This document shows positions 36,246 through 44,921 of a stretch of 64,000 nt of DNA, in pieces; the stretch's first letter is position 1, and the number at the start of each line of letters is the position of its first letter. The notes below the pieces were generated by a model. It saw nothing but the letters and a program-made list of their open reading frames with translations. It was not told the origin of the DNA and did no database searches. The DNA comes from an uncultured Eubacteriales bacterium (GTDB lineage Bacteria; Bacillota; Clostridia; Lachnospirales; Bianqueaceae). A program made the position numbers and the translations under genes. The stretch lies in assembly GCA_900315265.1 (NCBI GenBank), contig OMYN01000006.1, positions 107,876 to 171,875 of the forward strand, given 5' to 3'.

Positions 36246-37286
36246 TTACTGCGCAGGATGATCTTTCACGAAATCATACAACGCCTTGGCGCCGTCCGCA
36301 AGTCTGGGAACAGGGCGGGACAGGGAGTTGTCGTCCAGATCAAGAATGGCCTCATTTTTAACAGCCTTCACATCCTGCCAGCCGGACCGCTGCTCGATTT
36401 CCTCGACGGGGGTCGGGCCTTCTCCGGTGTACATGGAAATGGTCACGATATAATCGGGGTTGCGCTCAAGCACCTGCTCTTCGCTGACTTCTCCCCAGCC
36501 GTCTACATCTTCGAAGATGTTGGTCAGGCCCATCATCGTGGCGATCTCATCCATGAAGGTACCTTTGCCGGCTGCCCACAGACCGTACTGCAGGGGGCTT
36601 ACTTCGAAGTAGATGGTTCCGCCCTCGACGGGGGATTCCTTGATCTTATCGAAGCTGTCTTTCATGGTTTGAATAATGTCCGCGGCTTCGCTCTCTTTGC
36701 CGGTCAGGGTGCCCAGCATCGTGATGGCGTCGTAGGTGCCGGCAATGTCCTGGGCATCACTGACGACGACCTTGACACCGGCGTTCTCCAGCTGCTGGAC
36801 CTGATCGGTGGTCTGGTCCATGGTAGCCATGATAACGACATCCGGTTTCAGATCAAGGATCTGTTCGATGTTGGTGTCGCTTCCGGACTGAACGGACGGG
36901 ATATCGGCAACTTCCGCCGGATAATCGCAGTACTCGCCGCGGCCCACCAGTTTGTCCTGGGCCCCCAGAGCGTAAAGGATCTCGCAGTCGGAAGCGGTCA
37001 GAGCCACGATCTTGTCGGCCGGTTTGTCCAGATCGATCTGGCGTCCTGCCTGATCGGTGAAGGAAACGGCGCCGGCGGTGCTGCTTGACTCTGCTGCACT
37101 GGATTCAGCGGTGCTGGATTCTACCGCACTGGACTGGGCCTCGCTGGATTCGGCAAGGCTGGACTCGGTGCCGGACTCGGCAGTGCTTGAGTCGCTTTTA
37201 GAGCTCGAAGAGCAGCCGGTCATGACCACCATAGCTGCTGCCAGAAGGACAGCCAGCAGGCGGTATGTCCATTTTCTGTTTTTCAT
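36246..37286 (-). CDS. Substrate-binding lipoprotein of siderophore/B12-type ABC importer
   Basis: A signal peptide ending in the lipobox VMTGC (about Cys24) is followed by a long Ser/Ala/Glu-rich linker and a class III (BtuF/FhuD-like) periplasmic-binding fold: DQAGRQIDLDKPADKIVALTASDCEILYALGAQDKLVGRGEYCDYP and VLERNPDYIVTIS. The likely ligand is a metal chelate or cobalamin. The start has GGAGGT 5 nt upstream. It is the first gene of the operon and follows a leader with a terminator/antiterminator arrangement, so expression is probably controlled by premature termination. Confidence 0.93.
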   Translation of the reverse strand: MKNRKWTYRLLAVLLAAAMVVMTGCSSSSKSDSSTAESGTESSLAESSEAQSSAVESSTAESSAAESSSTAGAVSFTDQAGRQIDLDKPADKIVALTASDCEILYALGAQDKLVGRGEYCDYPAEVADIPSVQSGSDTNIEQILDLKPDVVIMATMDQTTDQVQQLENAGVKVVVSDAQDIAGTYDAITMLGTLTGKESEAADIIQTMKDSFDKIKESPVEGGTIYFEVSPLQYGLWAAGKGTFMDEIATMMGLTNIFEDVDGWGEVSEEQVLERNPDYIVTISMYTGEGPTPVEEIEQRSGWQDVKAVKNEAILDLDDNSLSRPVPRLADGAKALYDFVKDHPAQ

Positions 37287-37352
37287 AGATTACCTCCAAA
37301 ATGAAATTTGTCGACATGGGACCGGTACCCGGAGGGAGGTCTTACAGCCATT

Positions 37353-37387
37353 AAAAAAGCCCTTCTTATGACAGGCATAAGAAAGGC
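37353..37387 (-). terminator. Leader terminator of the ABC importer operon
   Basis: Stem 37376-37387 with 37359-37370, loop 37371-37375, then T6 on the minus strand. It precedes the first gene by about 65 nt, so it acts as an attenuator rather than at the end of a gene. Confidence 0.8.
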
Positions 37388-37456
37388 ATCATTTCAGACA
37401 TTGTATTTCTGATTCATGGTACAGCCTTTCGCATGCACGTCCTCATCGACCGGGAT

Positions 37457-37485
37457 ATTATAAAAAAAAGAAGATGGACTGTCAA
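37457..37485 (-). promoter_or_regulatory. Consensus promoter of the ABC importer operon
   Basis: TTGACA at 37480-37485 and TATAAT at 37457-37462 with a 17-nt spacer, minus strand, both matching consensus exactly. Confidence 0.85.
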
Positions 37486-37576
37486 ATAGGAAGCAGGGAT
37501 TTACGGCTCTTGAGCCGGGATTTTCGTTTCTTATAAGAAAATCGTAAGGAAAATATAAGAAAAAAACGATCCTAAG

Positions 37577-38560
37577 TCACTTGGTACCGGCGTCTTTTCT
37601 GTGGCGGTATTCCTTGGGAGACATGCCGTAAGTCCGCTTAAAAAGGCTGTGGAAAAAGCTGGTATTTTCATAGCCGACACCGGCCGCTATATCCGAAGCG
37701 GAAAGTCCCGTGGTATCCAAAAGATAAGCTGCTACTTCCATACGGCGCTTTTGCAGCAGTTCCTTAAAGGTAGACCCCGTCCGGCGCAGGATCAGGCGGG
37801 ACAGGGCAGAGACTTCCATATGATTTTGTCCGGCCAGATCGGCCAGACGGACATCCCGGTAGTGATCGTGGATCTCCTCCAAAAGACGGATCATGACCTG
37901 TTCGTCGAAGGACCGTTCGGACAGACGGATAGACTCGGGCAAGGATACCAGATACAAAAACAAAAGGCCCATGGTCGTGCGGGCGATGGTCTGGTTTTCC
38001 GGGCTGTCCTCTTTCAAAGCCATGATCAGGTTTTCGACCAGGTTCTGGACCGGCAGTACTCCGGCCACATGAAAATACAAATAATTTCCACCCACGTTCT
38101 GGTCCGTCAGACAGGAAACCAGAAAATTCCTAAGAGGGTCGTTTCCCGCTCCCAGCATATGAAAAGCAGTGTCAAAAAACTCCGGCAGTATCATAAAGTT
38201 GACCGCTATATCCCCGCTTGACGCCGGCAGGATCTCCTGGCGGGCATGCTGGTTGAGAAAAAGCAGGTCGCCCTCCCCCAGTACGATCTTCTGTCCGTCG
38301 ATCAGATGGGTCGTGGTTCCCTGGCACATATACACAAACTCCACAAAATTATGGGTATGCTCCGGAAAATGGACAAAGCGCACGTGGCGGCGGATATCGA
38401 TCAGGCGGCCGCCTCTCAGCACCTTGGACCGGTCGATCCTGTCTTTGAGGGTATCTTGAGGGTCATAATAGATGCGGCGGTCGACATAAGGGTGCCCGTC
38501 CAGAATCTGCTGCTCTTCCGGCGTTATCTGTGAAAGCTCTTCCAGCAGTGTTTCGTTCAC
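37577..38560 (-). CDS. AraC-family regulator, probable rhamnose regulator
   Basis: The N-terminal cupin-like domain (residues 50-130, RRHVRFVHFPEHTHNFVEFVYMCQG...LGEGDLLFLN) would sense a sugar; the C-terminal double helix-turn-helix (VRLADLAGQNHMEVSALSRLILRRTG and LSASDIAAGVGYENTSFFHSLFKRTYG) binds DNA. At 327 residues it is complete. It is divergent from rhaA with 157 bp between them, and RhaR/RhaS-type AraC proteins normally control rhamnose genes, so L-rhamnose is the likely effector. That assignment rests on position. Confidence 0.87.
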   Translation of the reverse strand: MNETLLEELSQITPEEQQILDGHPYVDRRIYYDPQDTLKDRIDRSKVLRGGRLIDIRRHVRFVHFPEHTHNFVEFVYMCQGTTTHLIDGQKIVLGEGDLLFLNQHARQEILPASSGDIAVNFMILPEFFDTAFHMLGAGNDPLRNFLVSCLTDQNVGGNYLYFHVAGVLPVQNLVENLIMALKEDSPENQTIARTTMGLLFLYLVSLPESIRLSERSFDEQVMIRLLEEIHDHYRDVRLADLAGQNHMEVSALSRLILRRTGSTFKELLQKRRMEVAAYLLDTTGLSASDIAAGVGYENTSFFHSLFKRTYGMSPKEYRHRKDAGTK

Positions 38561-38717
38561 GGTATCGGCTCCTTTTACAAGAAAGGACGTATATTTTCAT
38601 AAATTTGGTTCTTTTACTGCATCAACGGTTCCTATATCATTACTATAGCACAGAAAGTATCCTTGAAAAAGTACCCATTATCAAAAAGAAAAATATCCAA
38701 TAAAGGAGACGATCACA

Positions 38718-39971
38718 ATGAATCAGACCGAACGCTTTGAAAGCGCCAAAGAGCAGTATCAGGCTCTGGGCGTCGATGCGGAAAAGGCCATCGACCGCAC
38801 CGCTTCCATCGTCCTTTCCATGCACTGCTGGCAGGGAGACGACGTAATGGGTTTCGACCGCAAGGGAGCCCTGTCCGGCGGTATCCAGACCACCGGCAAC
38901 TATCCCTACCGCGCCCGCAATTATCAGGAGCTCTTCCAGGATATCGAAAAGACCCTTTCCTTTATCCCCGGTGATCACAAGAAGCTGAACCTGCACGCTT
39001 CCTACGCCATTTTTGACGACGGAGAATGGGTCGACCGAGACAAACTGGAGCCCCGCCACTTCAAAAAATGGGTCGAATTTGCTAAGAAAAATCACCTGGG
39101 ACTGGACTTCAACTCCACCAACTTTTCCCATCCTCTGGCTGAAAACGCCACCCTTTCTTCCGAAAACGAAGAGATCCGTCAGTTCTGGATCCGCCACAAC
39201 ATCGCCTGCCTGAAAATTTCTGAATATCTGGCGGAAGAGACCGGCGAGCCCTGCCTCTTCAACATCTGGATCCCCGACGGCCTTAAAGACATCCCGGCAG
39301 ACCGCCTCAGCCCGAGGAAACGTCTGATGGATTCCCTTGACCAGATCCTGGCTACCCCCTACGATAAAGCTAAGGTCCGCATCTCCGTAGAGTCCAAGGT
39401 GTTCGGCATCGGCCTGGAGAGCTATACGGTCGGCTCCCATGAGTTTTATATGAACTACGCCTCCTCCAGGGGCATCCTCTGCCTGATCGATACCGGCCAC
39501 TTCCATCCTACCGAAAACGTGGCCGATAAACTGTCCTCCATGCTGCTCTTCCACGATGAGATGGCCCTGCATGTTTCCCGTCCGGTCCGCTGGGACAGCG
39601 ACCATGTGGTCCTTTTTAACGACGATTTACGGGAGCTTGCCGAAGAGATCGTAAAAAACGACCCCCGGCGCTTCTTTATCGGGATGGACTACTTCGACGC
39701 TTCCATCAACCGTGTCAGCGCCTGGACAAACGGCATGAGGAATATGCAGAAAGCGCTTCTGTACGCGGAACTGGAGCCCAGCCAGACCTTCAAAGAGCTT
39801 CAGGATCAGCGTGATTTCACCCGGATCATGTCTTTGAGAGAAGAGGTCAAGACCCTTCCCTTCGGAGATATCTGGAACGAGTACTGCCGCCGCCAGAACG
39901 TTCCGGCCGAAAACGAATGGTTCCCTCTGCTAAAGCAGTATGAAAAGGACGTTATGTCCAAACGTGTGTAA
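38718..39971 (+). CDS. rhaA: L-rhamnose isomerase
   Basis: The 417-residue TIM-barrel enzyme matches RhaA: SIVLSMHCWQGDDVMGFD at the N-terminus, HASYAIFDD, LGLDFNSTNFSHPLA, and the metal-site region IDTGHFHPTENVADKLSSMLLFHDEMALHVSRPVRWDSDHVV. It converts L-rhamnose to L-rhamnulose with a divalent metal. AAAGGAG precedes the start. It is the first gene of rhaA-rhaD-rhaB. Confidence 0.97.
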   Translation: MNQTERFESAKEQYQALGVDAEKAIDRTASIVLSMHCWQGDDVMGFDRKGALSGGIQTTGNYPYRARNYQELFQDIEKTLSFIPGDHKKLNLHASYAIFDDGEWVDRDKLEPRHFKKWVEFAKKNHLGLDFNSTNFSHPLAENATLSSENEEIRQFWIRHNIACLKISEYLAEETGEPCLFNIWIPDGLKDIPADRLSPRKRLMDSLDQILATPYDKAKVRISVESKVFGIGLESYTVGSHEFYMNYASSRGILCLIDTGHFHPTENVADKLSSMLLFHDEMALHVSRPVRWDSDHVVLFNDDLRELAEEIVKNDPRRFFIGMDYFDASINRVSAWTNGMRNMQKALLYAELEPSQTFKELQDQRDFTRIMSLREEVKTLPFGDIWNEYCRRQNVPAENEWFPLLKQYEKDVMSKRV

Positions 39972-40001
39972 AGTCTTTGTTTATAGGAAGGGATGATCCT
40001 T

Positions 40002-40871
40002 ATGAAAGTGATCGATGCTGAATTTGCTCAGAATTTTTTCCGCATGTGTCAGGATGGTTTCGACCGGGGCTGGCATGAAAGAAACGGCGGCAACCTGTCC
40101 TACCGGATCAAACCGGAGGAGCTGGAAGACATCCGGGAAGACTTGGGGCATTACGAAGGCAGCCTGCAGACCGGAGAATGGAAAGAGATCGGCACGTCGG
40201 TACCGTTCCTGGCCGGGGAATACTTTATGGTGACCGGGTCGGGCAAGTTTTTCCGCAACGTGGAGCTGGCGCCTAAGAAAAATGTCTGCATCATCGAGCT
40301 GGATGAGACCGGCCGGAAATACCGCATCGTCTGGGGACTTTGCGCAGGCGGACGGCCCACTTCCGAACTGCCGACCCATCTGATGAACCTGGAAGTTGTC
40401 AAAAAACGCGACCCCGGCATCCGAGTCGTCTACCACTGCCACCCCACCAACCTGATCGCGCTGACCTATGTACTGCCCCTGGATGAGGAGATCTTCACCC
40501 GCGAGATCTATGAGATGGCTACGGAATGCCCCATCGTCTTCCCCGAGGGTATAGGCATCGTTCCCTGGATGCTCTGCGGAGGACGGGACATAGGTGTGGC
40601 TACGTCCGAAAAAATGAAGACCCAGGATATCTGCATCTGGGCCCATCACGGGGCTTTTGCCTGCGGACATGATTTTGATGAAACCTTCGGTCTCATGCAT
40701 ACGGCTGAAAAAGGCGCCGAAGTGCTGGTAAAGGTCATGTCCATGACCGATACCAAACGCCAGACCATCACGCCGGAAATGTTCCGCCAGCTCAACGAAC
40801 CTTTCGGGGTCCATATCAACGAGCGCTTCCTGTACGATAAAAAACCGGGAGCCAAAATAGGGGAACGCTGA
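40002..40871 (+). CDS. rhaD: Rhamnulose-1-phosphate aldolase
   Basis: The class II aldolase matches RhaD: GWHERNGGNLSYRI near the N-terminus, TGSGKFFRN, and zinc-ligand segments YHCHPTN and WAHHGAFACG. It splits L-rhamnulose-1-phosphate into dihydroxyacetone phosphate and L-lactaldehyde. ATG 40002 is preferred over the ATG at 39993, which sits too close to the GGAAGGG site. At about 289 residues it is slightly longer than the E. coli enzyme (274). Its stop is 1 nt before the rhaB start. Confidence 0.95.
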   Translation: MKVIDAEFAQNFFRMCQDGFDRGWHERNGGNLSYRIKPEELEDIREDLGHYEGSLQTGEWKEIGTSVPFLAGEYFMVTGSGKFFRNVELAPKKNVCIIELDETGRKYRIVWGLCAGGRPTSELPTHLMNLEVVKKRDPGIRVVYHCHPTNLIALTYVLPLDEEIFTREIYEMATECPIVFPEGIGIVPWMLCGGRDIGVATSEKMKTQDICIWAHHGAFACGHDFDETFGLMHTAEKGAEVLVKVMSMTDTKRQTITPEMFRQLNEPFGVHINERFLYDKKPGAKIGER

Positions 40872-40872
40872 A

Positions 40873-42309
40873 ATGAAATACTATCTGGCAGTCGATATAG
40901 GGGCTTCCAGCGGGCGGCATATCCTTGCCCATATGGAAGGCTCCCGTATGGTTACCGAAGAGATCTACCGCTTTCCCAATGCCAATAAGATGGTGACCAT
41001 GGCCGACGGAAAGCCCCATCGGGTCTGGGATACCGATTCCCTGTTTGCCTCTATTCTGGAAGGTATGAAACAGTGCCGCCTTCTGGGCAAGATCCCCTGC
41101 TCCATGGGGATCGATACCTGGGCGGTCGATTACTGCCTGCTGAACGCAGACGATAAACCGGTCGGCCCCTGCTATGCTTACCGCGACAGCCGGACCGAAG
41201 GTATGGATAAGGTCGTTTCCGACCGCATCCGTGAGAGCGATCTGTACAAAAGAACTGGCATCCAGAAGCAGCCCTTCAACACCATCTATCAGCTGACGGC
41301 CGACCGGGTCCTGGAGCCTGCCCGTCTGGAAAAGGCCCGGGATCTTTTGATGCTGCCGGATTACTTCAACTTTCTGCTGACCGGGAAAAAAATGCAGGAA
41401 TATACCAACGCTACCACGACACAGCTGGTTTCCTGCCAGAGCGGCAGCTGGGACACCGACCTTATCCGTCTGCTGGATCTTCCCACGCGCTTGTTCAAAC
41501 CTCTGTCCCGCCCGGGTACGCCGGTAGGGCCGCTTCTGCCTTCTATCCGGGACGAGGTCGGCTACGACCTTACGGTGGTCCTGCCTGCCACCCATGATAC
41601 CGGTTCCGCCGTTGCGGCCGTTCCCTACTCTCCGGACGAGGACACCCATTCCGAAACCTTATATATCTCATCTGGCACCTGGTCTCTGATGGGCACCGAG
41701 CTTCTTCAGGCCCAAAGCAGCCCCAAGGCCCGCGCGGCCAACTTTACCAACGAGGGCGGCATCCAGGGACGCTTCCGCTTTTTGAAAAACATCATGGGCC
41801 TGTGGATGATTCAGGAAGCTCGTAAGGAATTTATTGCTGGGGCCCCGGACGGCGACTGGTCTTTCGGGACCATATGCGAAAAAGCTAAGGAAGCCTCCAT
41901 CGATTCCATCGTTCCCTGTAACGATCCCCGCTTTTTAGCTCCCTCCTCCATGACGGAAGAGATCCGCAAAGCCTGCCGGGAATCCGGCCAGGCTGTCCCG
42001 GAAACTCCTTATCAGACGGCCCGTATCATCTACCGCTCCCTGGCTAAGTGCTATGCTCAGACCCTGGCAGAGATCCGTGACATCACCGGAAAAGATTACC
42101 CCTCCATCCATATCATAGGCGGAGGCTGCCAGGCCGACTGGCTCAACCAGCTGACCGCACAGGAAACCGGAGCAACCGTCATAAAAGGACCCGCCGAAGC
42201 CACCGCCATCGGCAACCTCGGCGTCCAAATGATGGCAGACGGAATCTTCACTGACCTGACCCAATTCAGAAGAACCGTCTACGACTCCTTCGATGTTCAG
42301 AAGTGCTGA
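40873..42309 (+). CDS. rhaB: Rhamnulokinase
   Basis: The 478-residue FGGY-type kinase begins YYLAVDIGASSGRHILAH (phosphate-1 motif), with IDTWAVDYCLLN, PATHDTGSAVAAVPY (adenosine/phosphate-2 region), SSGTWSLMGTEL and IIGGGCQADWLNQLTA near the C-terminus. It phosphorylates L-rhamnulose. It starts directly after rhaD. No rhamnose transporter or mutarotase gene is adjacent, so those must lie elsewhere. Confidence 0.96.
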   Translation: MKYYLAVDIGASSGRHILAHMEGSRMVTEEIYRFPNANKMVTMADGKPHRVWDTDSLFASILEGMKQCRLLGKIPCSMGIDTWAVDYCLLNADDKPVGPCYAYRDSRTEGMDKVVSDRIRESDLYKRTGIQKQPFNTIYQLTADRVLEPARLEKARDLLMLPDYFNFLLTGKKMQEYTNATTTQLVSCQSGSWDTDLIRLLDLPTRLFKPLSRPGTPVGPLLPSIRDEVGYDLTVVLPATHDTGSAVAAVPYSPDEDTHSETLYISSGTWSLMGTELLQAQSSPKARAANFTNEGGIQGRFRFLKNIMGLWMIQEARKEFIAGAPDGDWSFGTICEKAKEASIDSIVPCNDPRFLAPSSMTEEIRKACRESGQAVPETPYQTARIIYRSLAKCYAQTLAEIRDITGKDYPSIHIIGGGCQADWLNQLTAQETGATVIKGPAEATAIGNLGVQMMADGIFTDLTQFRRTVYDSFDVQKC

Positions 42310-42341
42310 CGATAGCGATAAAGCCGGAAAATTAAACAATA

Positions 42342-42408
42342 TAAAAACAGGGGGTCTGAGCGAACCGCGACTACGCGCGTGAGTGTTCGCTCAGACCCCC
42401 TGTTTTTA
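42342..42408. terminator. Very strong bidirectional terminator
   Basis: A perfect 24-bp stem (42342-42365 with 42385-42408) with A- and T-runs at its base, between rhaB and the convergent YczE-type gene. The 19-nt apex contains a CGCG/CGCG mini-stem, and the upper stem carries GAGCGA...TCGCTC as in the aspS terminator. Confidence 0.95.
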
Positions 42409-42409
42409 T

Positions 42410-43057
42410 TTATTCATTTGGTTTTCCGTTTTTCCCGTAACGGATCACTCTGCTATACCGGTTGAAAAATTCGATCAGCGGTCCCATCCCAAGGGCCGTT
42501 ACGATAGTGCCGACTCCCGGCAGGACTCCGCAGGCGGCTCCTATGGCGACGCAGATGATGTCGGATGTGATACGGACGATAAAGAACCGCCATTTTTTAC
42601 GTTCGGAAATGGTCAGGGCGATGGCATCGTAAACGGAAACGCCCAAGTCGCCTACAAAGTATAAGGAAGAGCCGACACACATGATCAGGACTCCCAGGGC
42701 AAGCATGATGATGCGCAGCCATATAGCCGGATCCGGCCAGATATGGTTCCACAGCCAGGATGAAAACTCCACTACATAGCCCAAAAGAAAAAGGTTGATA
42801 AAAGTCGCTATGCCCATTTTCTTCCGGTCCATAAAGATCAGGTCAAAGGCCAGAAACAGCAGGCTCAGGATCATGTAAAAACTGCCATAACCCAGAAAGG
42901 TTATTTTGGAACTCAGGCCGTGGGCAAAGGTCTGAAAGGGATCCATGCCCATAGTCGAAAACTGAAACATGCCAACACTGAAACCGCTGACCAGAACTCC
43001 CCCGACGGTCATTGCGATACGACGTTTCATCTCGCCGTCCAATACAAATTTTTTCAC
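42410..43057 (-). CDS. YczE/YitT-type integral membrane protein (second copy)
   Basis: The protein has five to six membrane helices and resembles the one at 22421-23140: GGVLVSGFSVGMFQFSTMGMDPFQTFAHGLSS, SSLYFVGDLGVSVYDAIAL and VGTIVTALGMGPLIEFF. A GTG start at 43057 is chosen because GGAG lies about 8 nt upstream; the longer reading starts with TTG at 43081 and lacks a ribosome site. Its function is unknown. It is transcribed alone from the promoter at 43122-43151. Confidence 0.8.
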   Translation of the reverse strand: MKKFVLDGEMKRRIAMTVGGVLVSGFSVGMFQFSTMGMDPFQTFAHGLSSKITFLGYGSFYMILSLLFLAFDLIFMDRKKMGIATFINLFLLGYVVEFSSWLWNHIWPDPAIWLRIIMLALGVLIMCVGSSLYFVGDLGVSVYDAIALTISERKKWRFFIVRITSDIICVAIGAACGVLPGVGTIVTALGMGPLIEFFNRYSRVIRYGKNGKPNE

Positions 43058-43121
43058 CCTGACTCCATTTCTTTTCGTCAAACGATCGGCCCGGACTAAA
43101 TCAAACAGACCACAAGATGTA

Positions 43122-43151
43122 ATTATAGGACGTATGTCGTATTCTCTTCAA
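43122..43151 (-). promoter_or_regulatory. Promoter of the second YczE-type gene
   Basis: Minus strand: TTGAAG (43146-43151), an 18-nt spacer and TATAAT (43122-43127). Confidence 0.6.
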
Positions 43152-43231
43152 GATATATCAGAAAGAAAATCTGCGCCGCCGGCGAAAATATGGTATCATT
43201 GGTTCAATGTCTGTAATTTTGAGGAGGTTCT

Positions 43232-44728
43232 ATGGCTCAAAAAGAAACCTTGGCCAGGTACCAGGAGTGGATCAAAAAATGCTCCGCATACCGCATGGCA
43301 TTATCCGTACTGACGATCGATAAAATGACGCTGGCTCCTCAGGGCGGCGCTGCCTTTCGCGATGAAAGGATGGCCATCCTGTCCGGCGAACTGTTTTCCA
43401 TCAGGACCGATCCGGAAATTTTCGAGATCATCAAAAATCTGAAGGACGATCCGGATGCGGACGGGGACACCCGCCGCAGCGCCCAGCTTTATTACAAGGA
43501 ACTGGAAAATGAACGTGTCATCCCTAAAGATGAATATGTAGCCTTCTCTCTGCTGGTGGATCAGGGCTACAACGACTGGCTCAAGGCCAAAAAAGAGAGT
43601 GACTATTCCTTGTTTGAGCCGACTTTGAAAAAACTGATCGAAGAGTCCAAAAAGATCTACGGCTACCGCTCAAGCAAAGCGCCTATCTACGACCAGATGC
43701 TGGACGACTACGAGCCCGGCACAAGCATCGAATTCTACGACAAATTCTTTGACAAGGTCAAAGAAAGGCTGATCCCGCTCATTCAGAAAGTGGTCAAGGC
43801 AAAGCAGGTGGACACGTCCTTCCTGTATCAGACCTATCCGGTCGACAAGCAGAAAGCGTTCATGGACAAGCTGCTTACATACCTGCATTTCGACTCCTCC
43901 TGGGGCTATCAGAACGAGACCGAGCACCCTTTCACCGACTGGATCTGCGAAAACGACTGCCGTGTTACCACCAAATATCTGCCTGATAATGTCGCATCCG
44001 CCATGCTGTCCACCATCCACGAGGTCGGACATGCCACCTATGAGCACGACATCGATCCCAAATACGACGGAATGATCCTGTCCGACGGCGTCTCCTGCGC
44101 TATGCACGAGTCCCAGTCCCGCCTGTGTGAAAATTATCTGGGCCGCACCAAAGCCTTCTGGACCAGCCTGTATCCGCAGCTTCAGGAAGAATTTCCCGGC
44201 CAGCTGGGCTCTGTATCGATCGACGCTTTTGTTGACGCTCTTAATGCGGCCGTTCCATCTCTGGTACGCACTGAAGCCGATGAACTGACCTATCCTCTGC
44301 ATATCCTGATCCGCTATGAGATCGAAAAAGGTCTCTTCAACGGCAGCCTGTCCACCGAGGGCCTGAATAAAACCTGGAACGAACTCTATAAGAAGTATCT
44401 GGGTGTTGACGTCCCCAATGACCGCGAAGGCATCCTGCAGGATGTCCACTGGTCGGATGCAAGTTTCGGCTACTTCCCCACCTATGCTCTCGGTTCTGCC
44501 TACGCAGCCCAGTTCGTCCATACCATGCGCAAAGATATCGATGTAGATAAACTGCTTGCCCAAGGGCATTATGACCAGGTCATGGGCTGGCTGAAAGAGC
44601 ATGTTCATCAGTACGGCTGCCGTCTGACCCCTCAGGAGGTCATGACCAAAGCAACCGGCGAGCCCTTCGATCCGGATTATTATCTGGATTACCTGGAAGA
44701 CAAGTATACCCGTCTCTACCATTTGTGA
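43232..44728 (+). CDS. Carboxypeptidase Taq-type metallopeptidase (family M32)
   Basis: The 498-residue protein has the M32 zinc motif HEVGH (His263, Glu264, His267) and the downstream HESQSRLCEN segment supplying the third ligand (Glu), together with TRIEKGLFNG-like C-terminal segments (IRYEIEKGLFNGSLS). It removes C-terminal amino acids in the cytoplasm. AGGAGG lies 6 nt upstream of the start. It is the first gene of an operon with the small membrane protein and TIM-barrel protein that follow. Confidence 0.94.
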   Translation: MAQKETLARYQEWIKKCSAYRMALSVLTIDKMTLAPQGGAAFRDERMAILSGELFSIRTDPEIFEIIKNLKDDPDADGDTRRSAQLYYKELENERVIPKDEYVAFSLLVDQGYNDWLKAKKESDYSLFEPTLKKLIEESKKIYGYRSSKAPIYDQMLDDYEPGTSIEFYDKFFDKVKERLIPLIQKVVKAKQVDTSFLYQTYPVDKQKAFMDKLLTYLHFDSSWGYQNETEHPFTDWICENDCRVTTKYLPDNVASAMLSTIHEVGHATYEHDIDPKYDGMILSDGVSCAMHESQSRLCENYLGRTKAFWTSLYPQLQEEFPGQLGSVSIDAFVDALNAAVPSLVRTEADELTYPLHILIRYEIEKGLFNGSLSTEGLNKTWNELYKKYLGVDVPNDREGILQDVHWSDASFGYFPTYALGSAYAAQFVHTMRKDIDVDKLLAQGHYDQVMGWLKEHVHQYGCRLTPQEVMTKATGEPFDPDYYLDYLEDKYTRLYHL

Positions 44729-44738
44729 GGTTACCCTT

Positions 44739-44921
44739 ATGCAAATCCAGCACTGGATCGTCATTGCGGCGCTTTTGATCGTATGCGTTGTCATGCTGAT
44801 CGTCAATAAAAAAATTTCCCCGGACCGTGTGGTCCTTCATCTGATCGTCACGACTGCTTTTCTGGTCGTGATCCTGGTCCTGTTGGCCCTGCTCTTCTAC
44901 CTGGGAGGTTTCCAGTATTGA
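44739..44921 (+). CDS. Small membrane protein, 60 aa
   Basis: Two hydrophobic helices (about residues 6-23 and 34-56) are separated by a short basic turn (NKKISPDR), so it should form a helical hairpin in the membrane. A GAGG site precedes the ATG. It overlaps the next gene by 4 nt (TTGA), so translation is coupled. I know no named family for it. Confidence 0.65.
   Translation: MQIQHWIVIAALLIVCVVMLIVNKKISPDRVVLHLIVTTAFLVVILVLLALLFYLGGFQY

Larger units (their letters stand above)
37287..37485 (-). ncRNA. Leader RNA with terminator/antiterminator (riboswitch-like, class unassigned)
   Basis: On the minus strand a consensus promoter (TTGACA 37480-37485, 17-nt spacer, TATAAT 37457-37462) predicts a start near 37450. 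About 63 nt later begins a terminator: a 12-bp stem with one G-U pair (37376-37387 with 37359-37370, 5-nt loop) followed by T6 (37353-37358). The first seven bases of that stem (GCCTTTC, 37381-37387) can instead pair perfectly with GAAAGGC at 37424-37430, enclosing a 36-nt segment that can form smaller stems. Further down ACCTCC (37335-37340) complements the Shine-Dalgarno GGAGGT (37292-37297). I could not match it to the cobalamin, SAM, TPP, NiCo, Moco, fluoride or Mn classes. Confidence 0.6.

Noticed and set aside
37388..37450. Cobalamin riboswitch or hammerhead ribozyme
   Set aside because: The segment is too short and lacks the B12 box. It has GAUGAG and CGAAA but not the CUGAUGA core with a proper stem II.
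38643..39605. Long minus-strand frame opposite rhaA
   Set aside because: RhaA matches its family along the whole length; the antisense frame is a result of codon bias.
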